From: Alphaproteobacteria bacterium | GTDB taxonomy: Bacteria; Pseudomonadota; Alphaproteobacteria; Micavibrionales; Micavibrionaceae | NCBI GenBank assembly: GCA_021775915.1 | Contig: JAJFGW010000018.1 | Coordinates: 62,001 to 126,000 of the forward strand | Direction of reading: 5' to 3' | DNA: 64,000 nt | In this document: piece by piece, positions 34,006-42,374 of the stretch | Layout of the letters: the number at the start of each line of letters is the position of its first letter | How positions within the stretch are numbered: the first letter of the stretch is position 1 | Notes under the pieces: generated by a model | Told to the model about the DNA's origin: nothing | Databases searched by the model: none | Seen by the model: only the letters and a program-made list of their open reading frames with translations | Position numbers and translations under genes: made by a program

Positions 34006-34383
34006 ATGAACTTAAAAGATGCAATGAGAAAAGCGGTTGAAAAAGCATCCGATCTAAAACATGAGTTTCTGCCAGAAACAATTATGGGGCCCCAGCTCAA
34101 TATTAGCGCTAATAGTGGGGTTTTTGCGTTTGTAGGATATGAAGCTGTAAAGATTGAAAAAAACGCTGATAATTGGGAAATTCGCGGTCTTCTACTCCGT
34201 CGGTCTCGTGGAACCGCCTGCCTAATAAACAGCGCCCATGAACCAATATTAAACGTACCGTCAAAAGAAGCTGCAAACAAATGGCTTGATGAACATAAAA
34301 TGACCAAAGAAGCCGCAGCAAATATCTTTAAAGACTCTTATAAGGAAGACATTAAAAGCGTCTACCCGGCTTTAAATATATAG
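34006..34383 (+). CDS. Hypothetical protein
   Basis: A 125-residue soluble protein, not recognised. It opens with an amphipathic helix (LKDAMRKAVEKASDL), continues with beta-like segments (GVFAFVGYEAVKIEK, WEIRGLLLRRSRG) and ends with a helical part that includes SKEAANKWLDEHKMTKEAA. The start has GAAGGAAAG upstream. No signal peptide or membrane segment. It converges on a small membrane protein gene, 17 nt apart. Nothing indicates a function. Confidence 0.65.
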   Translation: MNLKDAMRKAVEKASDLKHEFLPETIMGPQLNISANSGVFAFVGYEAVKIEKNADNWEIRGLLLRRSRGTACLINSAHEPILNVPSKEAANKWLDEHKMTKEAAANIFKDSYKEDIKSVYPALNI

Positions 34384-34400
34384 AAGGCTGAACAATACCA

Positions 34401-34631
34401 TCACAACAACCCGATATACTCCGCATAAACCAGATACAAAGCAAGAGCGCAGGTCAGGCCGATAGGAATGAGCACAACATACATCATAAAGCGGAGAGCA
34501 TTGATTGCCTTGTTACAATGTTTCCACTTAAACGGCTTGAGCCGCGCGGTTTTTTTGAAAAACCAGACACCCAGCCCAAGAAACGCCAGATACAGTCCCG
34601 CAAGAAATATGATACAAATTTTTAAAGCCAT
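34401..34631 (-). CDS. Small two-helix membrane protein
   Basis: A 76-residue protein with two hydrophobic segments (about 4-24 and 46-70) joined by a basic loop (KKTARLKPFKWKHCNK), predicting an inner-membrane hairpin with a cytoplasmic loop. It lies 6 nt downstream of the potassium-channel-like gene in the same direction, at the end of the prp block, suggesting co-transcription. Not recognised; could be an accessory subunit of the channel. Confidence 0.65.
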   Translation of the reverse strand: MALKICIIFLAGLYLAFLGLGVWFFKKTARLKPFKWKHCNKAINALRFMMYVVLIPIGLTCALALYLVYAEYIGLL

Positions 34632-34637
34632 ACTCCA

Positions 34638-35081
34638 TTATAACGCTTTTGCCTCCTTACGGTAAATTTGCCCGACGATCTCGAAGATAAAAGCCGCCGT
34701 CCAGCTAAACATGATGAAACCGTTCGCGCCCTCGATCCCGCCGAGCATACGACAGGATTCACCGAGCACAATGTCGCCGTAACCGAGAGTGGAATACACC
34801 ACCGTAGCGAAATAAAGAGCCTCGGAAAAATCGGTCAACGGCGCACATTGCAAGAAATGGTAGAGCGCAGCCCACAGCCATATAATAATGACATGAACAC
34901 AAAACAGGGCGAGCACAACGCCGCCCGTCACCACGGGCTTCCATATCTTTTTGAGAAACTTGCGGACAAAGTCTTCAAAATTATCGGCATAACGGATAAT
35001 AATATCCAGCGCCATGGCATGGACCGCCACGGCCAAAGCAATCATGAACCCGCCTACAAGTAACTGGATGCCAAGGGTCAT
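34638..35081 (-). CDS. Two-helix potassium channel-like protein
   Basis: A 147-residue ion-channel (Ion_trans_2) protein with the potassium selectivity filter TLGYGD (in ATVVYSTLGYGDIVL, about residues 93-107). Hydrophobic segments flank the pore loop, and an additional N-terminal membrane segment is present. There is no RCK or cyclic-nucleotide domain, so it is a bare pore domain probably working as a tetramer. It overlaps the upstream 126-residue gene by 4 nt (35078-35081), implying translational coupling. Its place at the end of the methylcitrate block is unusual. Confidence 0.82.
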   Translation of the reverse strand: MTLGIQLLVGGFMIALAVAVHAMALDIIIRYADNFEDFVRKFLKKIWKPVVTGGVVLALFCVHVIIIWLWAALYHFLQCAPLTDFSEALYFATVVYSTLGYGDIVLGESCRMLGGIEGANGFIMFSWTAAFIFEIVGQIYRKEAKAL

Positions 35082-35458
35082 GATTTTTTCTCTTCCGTTC
35101 CAGTGGCAAGTTTAATGAGACCAATACCGCTGGAAATCAAAATTTTGAGGATACTCGCTAAAACGCCCATAATAGCCACGCCGAGAAACAAAAAGCTAAT
35201 TGTGCGTACGGACTCGGCCCAGTTCATTTCAAAGTCCATTTTGCGCCCGGTCGCCGCATCGATGACATGTCCGTAAATTGCCGTGTCCCCGGCGCGCACA
35301 TGCTCCAGAACAAAATGAACAATCGCAACGTCTTGAGGAGAAGTAATAACCAGATAAACCATCGCCGCGAGAAACAGCAACAATATCGCGCCCAGCAGTA
35401 CCATAATGGTGCCGAGGCTCAAAAGCGGGATACGAATGGAGGCAACAGGGTCACTCAT
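35078..35458 (-). CDS. Hypothetical membrane protein
   Basis: A 126-residue protein with two clear membrane segments (about residues 12-38 and 86-116) around a 45-residue soluble loop (VRAGDTAIYGHVIDAATGRK). The N-terminal helix is very Leu-rich. It is coupled at both ends: its start overlaps the prpD stop by 1 nt, and its stop overlaps the channel start by 4 nt. It may form a complex with the channel-like protein. Family not recognised. Confidence 0.7.
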   Translation of the reverse strand: MSDPVASIRIPLLSLGTIMVLLGAILLLFLAAMVYLVITSPQDVAIVHFVLEHVRAGDTAIYGHVIDAATGRKMDFEMNWAESVRTISFLFLGVAIMGVLASILKILISSGIGLIKLATGTEEKKS

Positions 35459-36894
35459 CAGACCAGAGCCGCCATAAAGTCGGTGACTTTCATGCTTTCC
35501 AGGTGTTTTTGGTCACTCATAAACGCCATGATCTTGTCGGCATGACCGGCATCATAATGCGTTTTGAAATTATGCTCGGCTTTAGCGAGCAATAGCGGTA
35601 TGCCTTCCTCACGGCGGCGCGGATGGCCAATCGGGTATTCGACTTCGACTTTTTCCGTTTCCGTGCCGTCCTTGAAGAAAATCTGGATCGCGTTGGCAAA
35701 AGCGCGTTTTTGCGGCTCATGATATTCGGCGGAGTAGCGTTTGTCTTCCTCGATAACCATTTTATCACGCAGCGCGTCAATGCGCGGGTCAGCGGCAACG
35801 CCATCTTCATAATGATCCGCGGTGAGGTCACCGTGGATCAAAGGCACAGCGACCATATATTGCAGACAGTGATCACGGTCAGCCGGATTATGCAACGGAC
35901 CGACTTTGCAAATAATACGGATTGCCGCGTCATGTGTAGTCAGGACAATCTGTTCAATATCATCAAGGCGGTCTTTAACCTGCGGATAAAGCTGCGCCGC
36001 GCACTCCACAGCGGTTTGCGAATGATACTCCGCCGGATACGAGATTTTAAACAGCACGTTTTCCATGACGTAAGAGCCATAGGCGCGCTGGAATTTAAAC
36101 GCATTACCACCAAACAGGACATCGTAAAAACCCCATTTAGGCGCGGTCAGCGCACTGGGGTAGCCCATTTCTCCGGCCATGGTCATGAGTGAGAGTTGCA
36201 CCGCGCGGCGACAGGCATCGCCCGCGGCCCAGCTTTTGCGCGACCCGGCATTGGGCGCATGACGGTAAGTGCGCAAGGACTGCCCGTCCGTCCATGATAG
36301 CGAAAGCGCGTCAATAATTTGCTCCCGCGTGCCGCCGAGTAGCTTCATCGCCACCGCAACCGAGGCGCATTTAACGAGCACAACATGATCGAGGCCAACT
36401 TTGTTAAACGAGTTTTCCAACGCAAGACAGCCCTGAATTTCGTGCGCCATAATCATCGCGGTCAGAACATCGCGCATTGTATAATCGGCCTTGCCACTGC
36501 GGCCCATATAATCGGCGACCGCGAGAATGGTGCCGAGATTATCGGAAGGATGCCCCCACTCCGCCGCCAGCCACGTGTCATTATAATCCAGCCAGCGGAT
36601 CATGGCGCCAATATTAAAGGCGCCCTGCACAGGATCAAGCTCGTGCTTCGTGCCGGGAATGCGGACGCCACTTCCGGGCATATCCGCGCCATCAACAACA
36701 GGGCCTAACAGCTTGGTACAAGCGGGAAATTTCAGGGCAAGGATACCACAGCCGAGCGTATCCATCAGGCAATAACGAGCCGTCTCGTATGCTAATTCGC
36801 TCTTGATTTCATAGCCCATCACGTAATCGGCAATGTCGGTCATCACCGCGTCATAACCCGGACGTTCATTAACATCGACATTATCGAGTTTCAT
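35458..36894 (-). CDS. prpD: 2-methylcitrate dehydratase PrpD
   Basis: Dehydrates 2-methylcitrate to methylaconitate in the methylcitrate cycle for propionyl-CoA. The MmgE/PrpD protein is 478 residues from the ATG at 36894, chosen because GGGAG lies 8 nt upstream; a start five codons upstream is poorer. Typical regions are [32 protein letters not shown] and [17 protein letters not shown]. Length is as expected. It lies downstream of prpB, prpC and a 54-residue ORF. No acnD or prpF is in the window. Confidence 0.93.
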   Translation of the reverse strand: MKLDNVDVNERPGYDAVMTDIADYVMGYEIKSELAYETARYCLMDTLGCGILALKFPACTKLLGPVVDGADMPGSGVRIPGTKHELDPVQGAFNIGAMIRWLDYNDTWLAAEWGHPSDNLGTILAVADYMGRSGKADYTMRDVLTAMIMAHEIQGCLALENSFNKVGLDHVVLVKCASVAVAMKLLGGTREQIIDALSLSWTDGQSLRTYRHAPNAGSRKSWAAGDACRRAVQLSLMTMAGEMGYPSALTAPKWGFYDVLFGGNAFKFQRAYGSYVMENVLFKISYPAEYHSQTAVECAAQLYPQVKDRLDDIEQIVLTTHDAAIRIICKVGPLHNPADRDHCLQYMVAVPLIHGDLTADHYEDGVAADPRIDALRDKMVIEEDKRYSAEYHEPQKRAFANAIQIFFKDGTETEKVEVEYPIGHPRRREEGIPLLLAKAEHNFKTHYDAGHADKIMAFMSDQKHLESMKVTDFMAALV

Positions 36895-36918
36895 TGCTAG
36901 TTCTCCCATTGGATGTCC

Positions 36919-37083
36919 CTATTTTTTAAATGTTGCACTAATTTCCTTACCACCAACACTCATGCTAACGGTTTCGCTTTTGTTGTTATTGTAAATAAAC
37001 ACCCCAACAACAACGATAACGGCTACAACAGCAGCAATAATCATAATGTTCTTATTGTTGCCCATTTTCTTTTCTTCACTCAT
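36919..37083 (-). CDS. 54-residue single-pass membrane peptide
   Basis: A short gene found by translating the prpC-prpD gap. It reads MSEEKKMGNNKN, then a Val/Ile-rich membrane segment (residues about 13-30), then a polar tail ending EISATFKK. AAAAAGGAG lies 8 nt upstream of the ATG at 37083, a near-perfect ribosome-binding site. It lies 20 nt after prpC and 24 nt before prpD. A type II or tail-less inner-membrane peptide is likely; function unknown. Confidence 0.7.
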   Translation of the reverse strand: MSEEKKMGNNKNIMIIAAVVAVIVVVGVFIYNNNKSETVSMSVGGKEISATFKK

Positions 37084-37103
37084 TTGTAGTCTCCTTTTTA
37101 AGA

Positions 37104-38243
37104 TTAACGTTGGTCGATTGGTACAAAATCCAGTTTTTCCGGGCCGGTATAGTCAGCCGACGGACGGATGAGCTTGTTATTTTCACGCTGCTCAAATATG
37201 TGCGCGGCCCAGCCGGTAACGCGTGACATCACGAAGATCGGCGTAAATAGCGGCGTTGGAACACCCATCATATGATAGGAACTCGCACTATAAAAATCCA
37301 GATTAGGGAACAGGTGCTTTTCGTCCCACACCATAGTTTCAATCGCCTCGGACACGGCGAATAACTCCGGTTTGCCGCCCGCCTCACATAATTTACGCGA
37401 CCATTCTTTAATCACGCGGTTGCGCGGATCACCTTCGGAATAAACGCGATGACCAAAGCCCATGATAAGCTGTTTAGTTGCCAGCATCTCTTTCACGCCT
37501 GCGGTGGCTTCTTCAGCGCCCCCAAATTTCTGGATCAGCTCCATCGCCGCTTCATTCGCGCCGCCATGCAACTTCCCGCGCAGAGCGCCAATACCGCCGC
37601 ATATGGCAGAATAGATGTCAGACAATGTGGACGTAATCGTCCGGGCGGTAAAAGTCGAGGCATTAAACTCATGCTCGGCATAAAGAATAAGCGAAACATT
37701 CATCGCCCGCGCATGCTCCGCGCTCGGCGGTTTGCCATGAAGCAACGTCAAAAAGTGCGTCGCCACATCATCCGCATCACTCACGCAATCAATGCGCTTT
37801 CCTTCGTGGGCAAATTTCCACCAGTAAACCATCATGGCCGGATAGGCCGCAATCAGACGATCGGTGATCGCTTCCTGGCAATTATCGTCGCCTTCCGGCT
37901 CGATGTTACCCAAAAACGAAGTTGCAGTGCGCATAACATCCATCGGGTGCGCGTCCTTGGGAATACGCTCTAAGACCTCTTTGAGCGCCTGCGGTAAATC
38001 ACGCGTTGCACGAAGTTTGTTCTTATAGCCTTCTAGTTCAGCCTTTTTCGGCAATTCACCGTAAACCAGCAAATAAGCGACTTCCTCAAAGCTCGCATGC
38101 TCAGCCAAATCATAAATCGAGTACCCACGATATTCCAGATTATGCGCGCCGCCTGCTGCGGAAATCCCTGTTTCTCCGGCAACTATTCCAGCAAGTCCGC
38201 CGGACTTCTTTGGTGATGCTTTTGCTGCTGCTTGTGCGCTCAT
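37104..38243 (-). CDS. prpC: 2-methylcitrate synthase / citrate synthase PrpC
   Basis: Condenses propionyl-CoA with oxaloacetate to 2-methylcitrate. The 379-residue citrate synthase-fold protein contains LHGGANEAAMELI (first active-site His), GFGHRVYSEGDPRNRVIKEW (second active-site His) and the downstream aspartate region near PNLDFYS. The shorter, type II-like length and position between prpB and prpD favour methylcitrate synthase over TCA citrate synthase, although prpC enzymes often accept acetyl-CoA too. Its start overlaps the prpB stop by 4 nt. Confidence 0.93.
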   Translation of the reverse strand: MSAQAAAKASPKKSGGLAGIVAGETGISAAGGAHNLEYRGYSIYDLAEHASFEEVAYLLVYGELPKKAELEGYKNKLRATRDLPQALKEVLERIPKDAHPMDVMRTATSFLGNIEPEGDDNCQEAITDRLIAAYPAMMVYWWKFAHEGKRIDCVSDADDVATHFLTLLHGKPPSAEHARAMNVSLILYAEHEFNASTFTARTITSTLSDIYSAICGGIGALRGKLHGGANEAAMELIQKFGGAEEATAGVKEMLATKQLIMGFGHRVYSEGDPRNRVIKEWSRKLCEAGGKPELFAVSEAIETMVWDEKHLFPNLDFYSASSYHMMGVPTPLFTPIFVMSRVTGWAAHIFEQRENNKLIRPSADYTGPEKLDFVPIDQR

Positions 38244-39115
38244 TTTTCTCTCCCAAACAATTTATCCAGTTTTTCCTCATAGGTCGCATTATCAATCACA
38301 TCATAAAGCTCAGCGCGGGTCTGCATGAGATCAACGACCGCCGCCTGCGTGCCGTCTTTGCGAATTGCGTTGTAAACACTCTCGGCAGCGCGGGCCATGG
38401 CGCGGAAGGCTGACAAAGGATACAGCGCCATATCAACACCACACTCGCCGAGCTGCGCGGTAGTATAGAGATCGGTCTTGCCAAATTCGGTGAGATTGGC
38501 CAGCAGAGGCACCTTGGTCGCGTCTTTGATTTGCTGGTAATGAGAAAGATCCGTCATTGCCTCGGCAAAAATCGCATCAGCACCACACTCCACATAATAA
38601 GCACAGCGCTCGATTACACCGTCCAGCCCTTCAGAGGCCAGTGCATCACACCGCGCCATAACAATAAAATCAGCGTCGGTTTTTGCATCGGCAGCCGCCT
38701 TAACCCGGTCGCCCATTTCCTCCTTGGAAACAAGCTCCTTATTCGGCCTGTGGCCACAACGCTTTTGCGCGACCTGGTCTTCCATATGAACCGCCGCCAC
38801 TCCGGCGCGGGTCATTTCCTTGATCGTACGGGCAATATTAAATGCCCCGCCCCAACCAACATCAATATCAGTCAGCAAGGGTAAATCACAAGCACCGGTA
38901 ATTTTACGCGCTTCCTCCAGCACATCATGCATGTCAGTAACGCCAAGATCAGGGTAGCCGTTAGACGCATAAGCCACGCCGCCACCGGACAAATAGACCG
39001 CCCGAAAACCCGCTTTTTCCGCCTGCATCGCGCTATAGGCATTAACCGCCCCCGCAATTTGGAGAGGAGCTTCTGCCTTTAGGGCTTCCTGTATTTTTGT
39101 TCCTGCTGTTTTCAT
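38240..39115 (-). CDS. prpB: 2-methylisocitrate lyase PrpB
   Basis: Cleaves 2-methylisocitrate to pyruvate and succinate, closing the methylcitrate cycle. The 291-residue ICL/PEPM-fold protein has the catalytic cysteine motif KRCGH (in QVAQKRCGHRPN, near residue 118), preceded by the metal-binding DIDVGWGG and the ligand acid in VHMEDQ. The length matches PrpB (about 295). It directly follows an SDR gene, separated by no intergenic DNA, and overlaps prpC by 4 nt. Confidence 0.95.
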   Translation of the reverse strand: MKTAGTKIQEALKAEAPLQIAGAVNAYSAMQAEKAGFRAVYLSGGGVAYASNGYPDLGVTDMHDVLEEARKITGACDLPLLTDIDVGWGGAFNIARTIKEMTRAGVAAVHMEDQVAQKRCGHRPNKELVSKEEMGDRVKAAADAKTDADFIVMARCDALASEGLDGVIERCAYYVECGADAIFAEAMTDLSHYQQIKDATKVPLLANLTEFGKTDLYTTAQLGECGVDMALYPLSAFRAMARAAESVYNAIRKDGTQAAVVDLMQTRAELYDVIDNATYEEKLDKLFGREK

Positions 39116-39883
39116 TTACTTCGCCGCCAATCGCGCGCCACCATCAAGACGGATGACACTACCGTTAAGATAACCATTTTCCGCTATATGCAATACCAGC
39201 TTACCGAACTCCTCCGGTTTTGCCATCCGCGAAGGAAACGGTACATTATTTTCAATAGACTCGCGAATGTCATCGCGCACCCCTTCCATCATCGGCGTTT
39301 CCACCGCGCCCGGCGCAATCGCAACAACACGAATACCGTTCCGTGACAAATCACGCGCCGCAGGCAGACTCATCGCAACAATAGCGCCTTTAGACGCAGC
39401 GTAGGCCGCCTGCCCGATCTGGCCTTCAAAAGCGGCAATTGAAGCGGCATTCACGATAACACCGCGCTCGCCATCATCCGTAACAGGCTCAAGCTTTGCC
39501 ATTTCACCCGCAGCAAGGCGCATTGTGTTATATGTGCCAATCAAATTAACATTAATCACCTTTTGAAAATGCGCCAGATCAGCAGGGCCATCCTTGCCTA
39601 CAACTTTTTGGCCAATCAGGATTCCGGCACAATTAACCACAATCCGCGCCACTCCGTGCGCCTTGGCAGATTTTTCAAGCGCGGCTTTGACGCTATCTTC
39701 GCTGCTGACATCGCACTCTACAGCCAATCCACCGATTTCTTCGGCCACAGCAGAGGCAGCCTCCATATTCATGTCCCACAGCGCGACTTTCGCCCCGGCT
39801 GCGGCCAATACCCGCGCGGTTGCCGCGCCCATACCAGAGCCTGCGCCAGTTACAATTGCTGCTACATCATTGAGATTATTCAT
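39116..39883 (-). CDS. Short-chain dehydrogenase, 3-hydroxyacyl-CoA dehydrogenase type II-like
   Basis: A 255-residue SDR from the ATG at 39883, which has AGGAG 8 nt upstream. Cofactor motif GAGSGMG near residue 12, NCAG near residue 85, catalytic YAASK near residue 160, and GAVETPM after it. The overall match is to HSD17B10/2-methyl-3-hydroxybutyryl-CoA dehydrogenase-type enzymes, which act in isoleucine degradation (producing propionyl-CoA) and beta-oxidation. That would make sense next to the methylcitrate genes, since isoleucine breakdown yields propionyl-CoA. The exact substrate is inferred. It leads the prpB-prpC-prpD block. Confidence 0.85.
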   Translation of the reverse strand: MNNLNDVAAIVTGAGSGMGAATARVLAAAGAKVALWDMNMEAASAVAEEIGGLAVECDVSSEDSVKAALEKSAKAHGVARIVVNCAGILIGQKVVGKDGPADLAHFQKVINVNLIGTYNTMRLAAGEMAKLEPVTDDGERGVIVNAASIAAFEGQIGQAAYAASKGAIVAMSLPAARDLSRNGIRVVAIAPGAVETPMMEGVRDDIRESIENNVPFPSRMAKPEEFGKLVLHIAENGYLNGSVIRLDGGARLAAK

Positions 39884-39983
39884 ACCCTTACTCCTGTTCT
39901 GCCACATGTTCTACGATAAAACAGAAGATCATTCAATGATGTGATTACTTGCAATTAACATATGAGTTATGGTAAGTTTTTTG

Positions 39984-41114
39984 ATGTTTAAAAAAGAACT
40001 ATTAGTAAAAACGTTTCTGGGGGCTGTCGCGAGTGCCCTCGCCCTTGCAGGACAGCTTTATGCTGCCGAGCCTGAATTTACAGGCGACGCCAAGACTGTA
40101 AATTCTGTCTGTAACTCCAAAGCGCCATTCCTTGTTCTCGACTTTTTTAGCGCACAAAAACCAGATTACGGTCACAAAACATCAGAGCACTTTATTGATA
40201 TAGACGGCGACAATATACTGGATGTTCAGCATGGGGATTTTATAAAAAAAGTTGCGGGCTTTAGCGGCAAAAAAGTCATAGCTTACGGCTTACAAAGAAA
40301 AACAAAAAGACTCGATGTTAGTATTATAAACGATGGTTTATCCAATATAATAACACTTATAAAAAATAAAAAAATGAAACCACCCGCAGCCATTCTTACA
40401 TCCTTTTCAGCCTCTTTTTACTTTGGTGAGATACACCAGAAACTAGGCGATGACCTTTCCCTCACGCCTGCCAATATCGGCGACAAAAAAGATACTGTGA
40501 TTAGCAGGTTAAAAGAAAAATACGGCAAAAAAGGTAGCGACAATCCCGATGTAAACTCTTTTTACGATTCATATAAAGCACTTAAAACGCTAAAAGAAAT
40601 GGGTGTTTCCGTCATCACAGTAGCAGGCAATAATTATTCAAAAAACATTGTTAATGTGCTTGCCTTGTTCGGCGCGGTTCCTGTGGGAGCACTAACCCAT
40701 GACGGCAGCGAAACCGCTCCCTACTCCAACCAGAACACCCTTACGACAGTCTACAAAACGGGAGACTTTATCAGCCGTAAAGTTGAAGGTGGCATCGACA
40801 TTAATAATGACAAACAAGTAGATTTCGCAACAGATGAACTATCTAATGGCAAAAGTATTGCTGCGCAATTTAACGGAATGCCAGTGAATACAAAGACCAT
40901 AGCCCCTATTTCAAAATATTTTTCATTGAGCGATGAAAACATGAGAAAAGACAGCAAGATTTATGGAGATTATGTGCACAAACCCAGCAATATACAATTC
41001 AGAAAAGATGCTGCCGGAAACCTGATTTTTGATCCGGCGGGTGACAGAGACCCAACACAAGAAATGCTCAATACGGGAACATCCTTTGCCGTTCCTGACA
41101 TATGCAACAAGTAG
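39984..41114 (+). CDS. Exported subtilase-like protein, copy 1
   Basis: A 376-residue secreted protein with signal peptide (likely cut after YAA, residue 28). Candidate subtilase (S8) residues occur in order: Asp53 in FLVLDFFS, His83 in DVQHGDFIKKVAG, Asn near 216 in ITVAGNNYS, Ser367 in NTGTSFAVP. The GTS(F/M)A-x-P box is characteristic of S8 enzymes. It ends nine residues after the serine, lacking the usual following helix. Two EF-hand-like loops (DIDGDNILD; DINNDKQVD) may bind calcium. Cys43 and Cys374 could clamp the termini. I chose the ATG at 39984 by alignment with copy 2; 39969 is an alternative. Function inferred. Confidence 0.72.
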   Translation: MFKKELLVKTFLGAVASALALAGQLYAAEPEFTGDAKTVNSVCNSKAPFLVLDFFSAQKPDYGHKTSEHFIDIDGDNILDVQHGDFIKKVAGFSGKKVIAYGLQRKTKRLDVSIINDGLSNIITLIKNKKMKPPAAILTSFSASFYFGEIHQKLGDDLSLTPANIGDKKDTVISRLKEKYGKKGSDNPDVNSFYDSYKALKTLKEMGVSVITVAGNNYSKNIVNVLALFGAVPVGALTHDGSETAPYSNQNTLTTVYKTGDFISRKVEGGIDINNDKQVDFATDELSNGKSIAAQFNGMPVNTKTIAPISKYFSLSDENMRKDSKIYGDYVHKPSNIQFRKDAAGNLIFDPAGDRDPTQEMLNTGTSFAVPDICNK

Positions 41115-41129
41115 AAATAACACCCTATA

Positions 41130-41151
41130 GTTAGCGTTAATTACCGCTAAC
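41130..41151 (+). terminator. Weak hairpin after subtilase-like copy 1
   Basis: A 7-bp stem, GTTAGCG (41130-41136) with CGCTAAC (41145-41151), has an 8-nt loop and is followed by a CTTTATTT stretch. It lies 16 nt past the stop codon. The stem is AT-rich and the T-run is broken, so termination would be partial. Confidence 0.4.
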
Positions 41152-41168
41152 ACCGCCTTTATTTGCAA

Positions 41169-41197
41169 TTGACACCTTGATTATGGTAAATTATGTA
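41169..41197 (+). promoter_or_regulatory. Strong sigma70-type promoter of subtilase-like copy 2
   Basis: TTGACA (41169-41174), 17-nt spacer, TATGTA (41192-41197), start near 41204, 17 nt before the GTG. The related sequence upstream of copy 1 (TTAACA near 39956) has lost the -35 and -10 quality, so the copies may differ in expression. Confidence 0.65.
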
Positions 41198-41220
41198 GCG
41201 TTAAACAAAAAGGTAAAACT

Positions 41221-42372
41221 GTGAAAATAGGAGCGTTAACAAAAGCATTTACAGGAATTGTCATGGGTGCCCTCGCCCTTGCAGGACAGCTATATGCTGC
41301 CGAGCCTGAATTCAAGCCTGAGCTTACGGACGATGATAAAGTTGTTAATACAGTCTGTAAATCCGACAAGCCTTTCTTTGTAATCGATTTCTTTAGCACA
41401 AAAAAACCGGATTACGGTCACACAATTCCAGAGCATATGATTGATATTGACGGCGACGGTATACTGGATATCCAGCATGGTAAAATGGTCGGAAAAGTTG
41501 CCGAGCTTACCGGCAAAAAAATTATCACTTACGGGTTAACCGGAAACCCTGCAAGCTTCGATATCTTCTCTATAATAAAAGGATTGTTTGAATTAACAGA
41601 ACTTATAGAGAGTAAAAAAATAGAGCGTCCAGCGGCTATTATCTTATCCCATTCGATAGCATATAACCTTGAAAAAATACATAACCTGTTAGGCCGTGAC
41701 CTCTCTATCACCTTCGATAACATTGCAGATAAGAAGGACGACATTGTTGCCAGAATAAAAGGGAAATTCGATGAAAAAGGCAGTAGTACCGACATAAATT
41801 ATTTTCACCGGCTTCATGAATTATTCGGGATATTAAAAGAAATGGGTGTTCCGGCAATCACAGGAGCAGGCAATGATTACTCAGAAAATTTTAATTTGCT
41901 TGGCGTGCTTGGCGCGCTCCCGGTAGGAGCACTAACCCACGATGGTAACGAAACTGCCCCCTATTCCGATGAAAGCAGTCTGATCAATGTTCGTAGACCG
42001 GGCGATTTTATCGGACACGAAATTCCCGGCGGTATCGACATTAACAATGATGGACAAGTGGATTTCAAAACAGACGAACTGTCTAACGGTGAAAAAATTA
42101 CCGCGCAATTTAACGGACAGTCGATATTCAACGAGTCACCGGCAGGAGAACACAGAATCCCTCTTTTTTCAGAACAATCGGCACTGAACAGCAAAAATAC
42201 AAAAAAGCACATCAAGACTTATGGGGAATATAGACACGCCCCCAGCGATCTGCTGTTCAGAGGAAATGCCGCCGGAAAGCTGATTTTCGATCCGGCCAAT
42301 GATGGCGACCCGACACAAGTCACAATTAATTCAGGGACATCCTTCGCCGCCCCTAATATTTGTAGCAAATAA
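41221..42372 (+). CDS. Exported subtilase-like protein, copy 2
   Basis: A 383-residue paralogue of the preceding gene, sharing the signal peptide end (ALALAGQLYAAEPEF) and all candidate catalytic positions: Asp56 (FFVIDFFS), His86 (LDIQHGKMVGKVA), Asn in ITGAGNDYS, and Ser374 (NSGTSFAAP). It also ends a few residues after the serine, with Cys46 and Cys381 conserved. EF-hand-like loops DIDGDGILD and DINNDGQVD are even closer to consensus than in copy 1. The start is a GTG at 41221 following AAAAGG. Its own promoter lies directly upstream. The two copies have diverged widely in the middle third, suggesting an old duplication with different targets or partners. Confidence 0.72.
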   Translation: MKIGALTKAFTGIVMGALALAGQLYAAEPEFKPELTDDDKVVNTVCKSDKPFFVIDFFSTKKPDYGHTIPEHMIDIDGDGILDIQHGKMVGKVAELTGKKIITYGLTGNPASFDIFSIIKGLFELTELIESKKIERPAAIILSHSIAYNLEKIHNLLGRDLSITFDNIADKKDDIVARIKGKFDEKGSSTDINYFHRLHELFGILKEMGVPAITGAGNDYSENFNLLGVLGALPVGALTHDGNETAPYSDESSLINVRRPGDFIGHEIPGGIDINNDGQVDFKTDELSNGEKITAQFNGQSIFNESPAGEHRIPLFSEQSALNSKNTKKHIKTYGEYRHAPSDLLFRGNAAGKLIFDPANDGDPTQVTINSGTSFAAPNICSK

Positions 42373-42374
42373 AC

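Noticed and set aside
34109-34321. Antisense frame across the 125-residue hypothetical gene
   Set aside because: No ribosome-binding site and no similarity; the plus-strand frame has a good GAAGGAAAG start signal.
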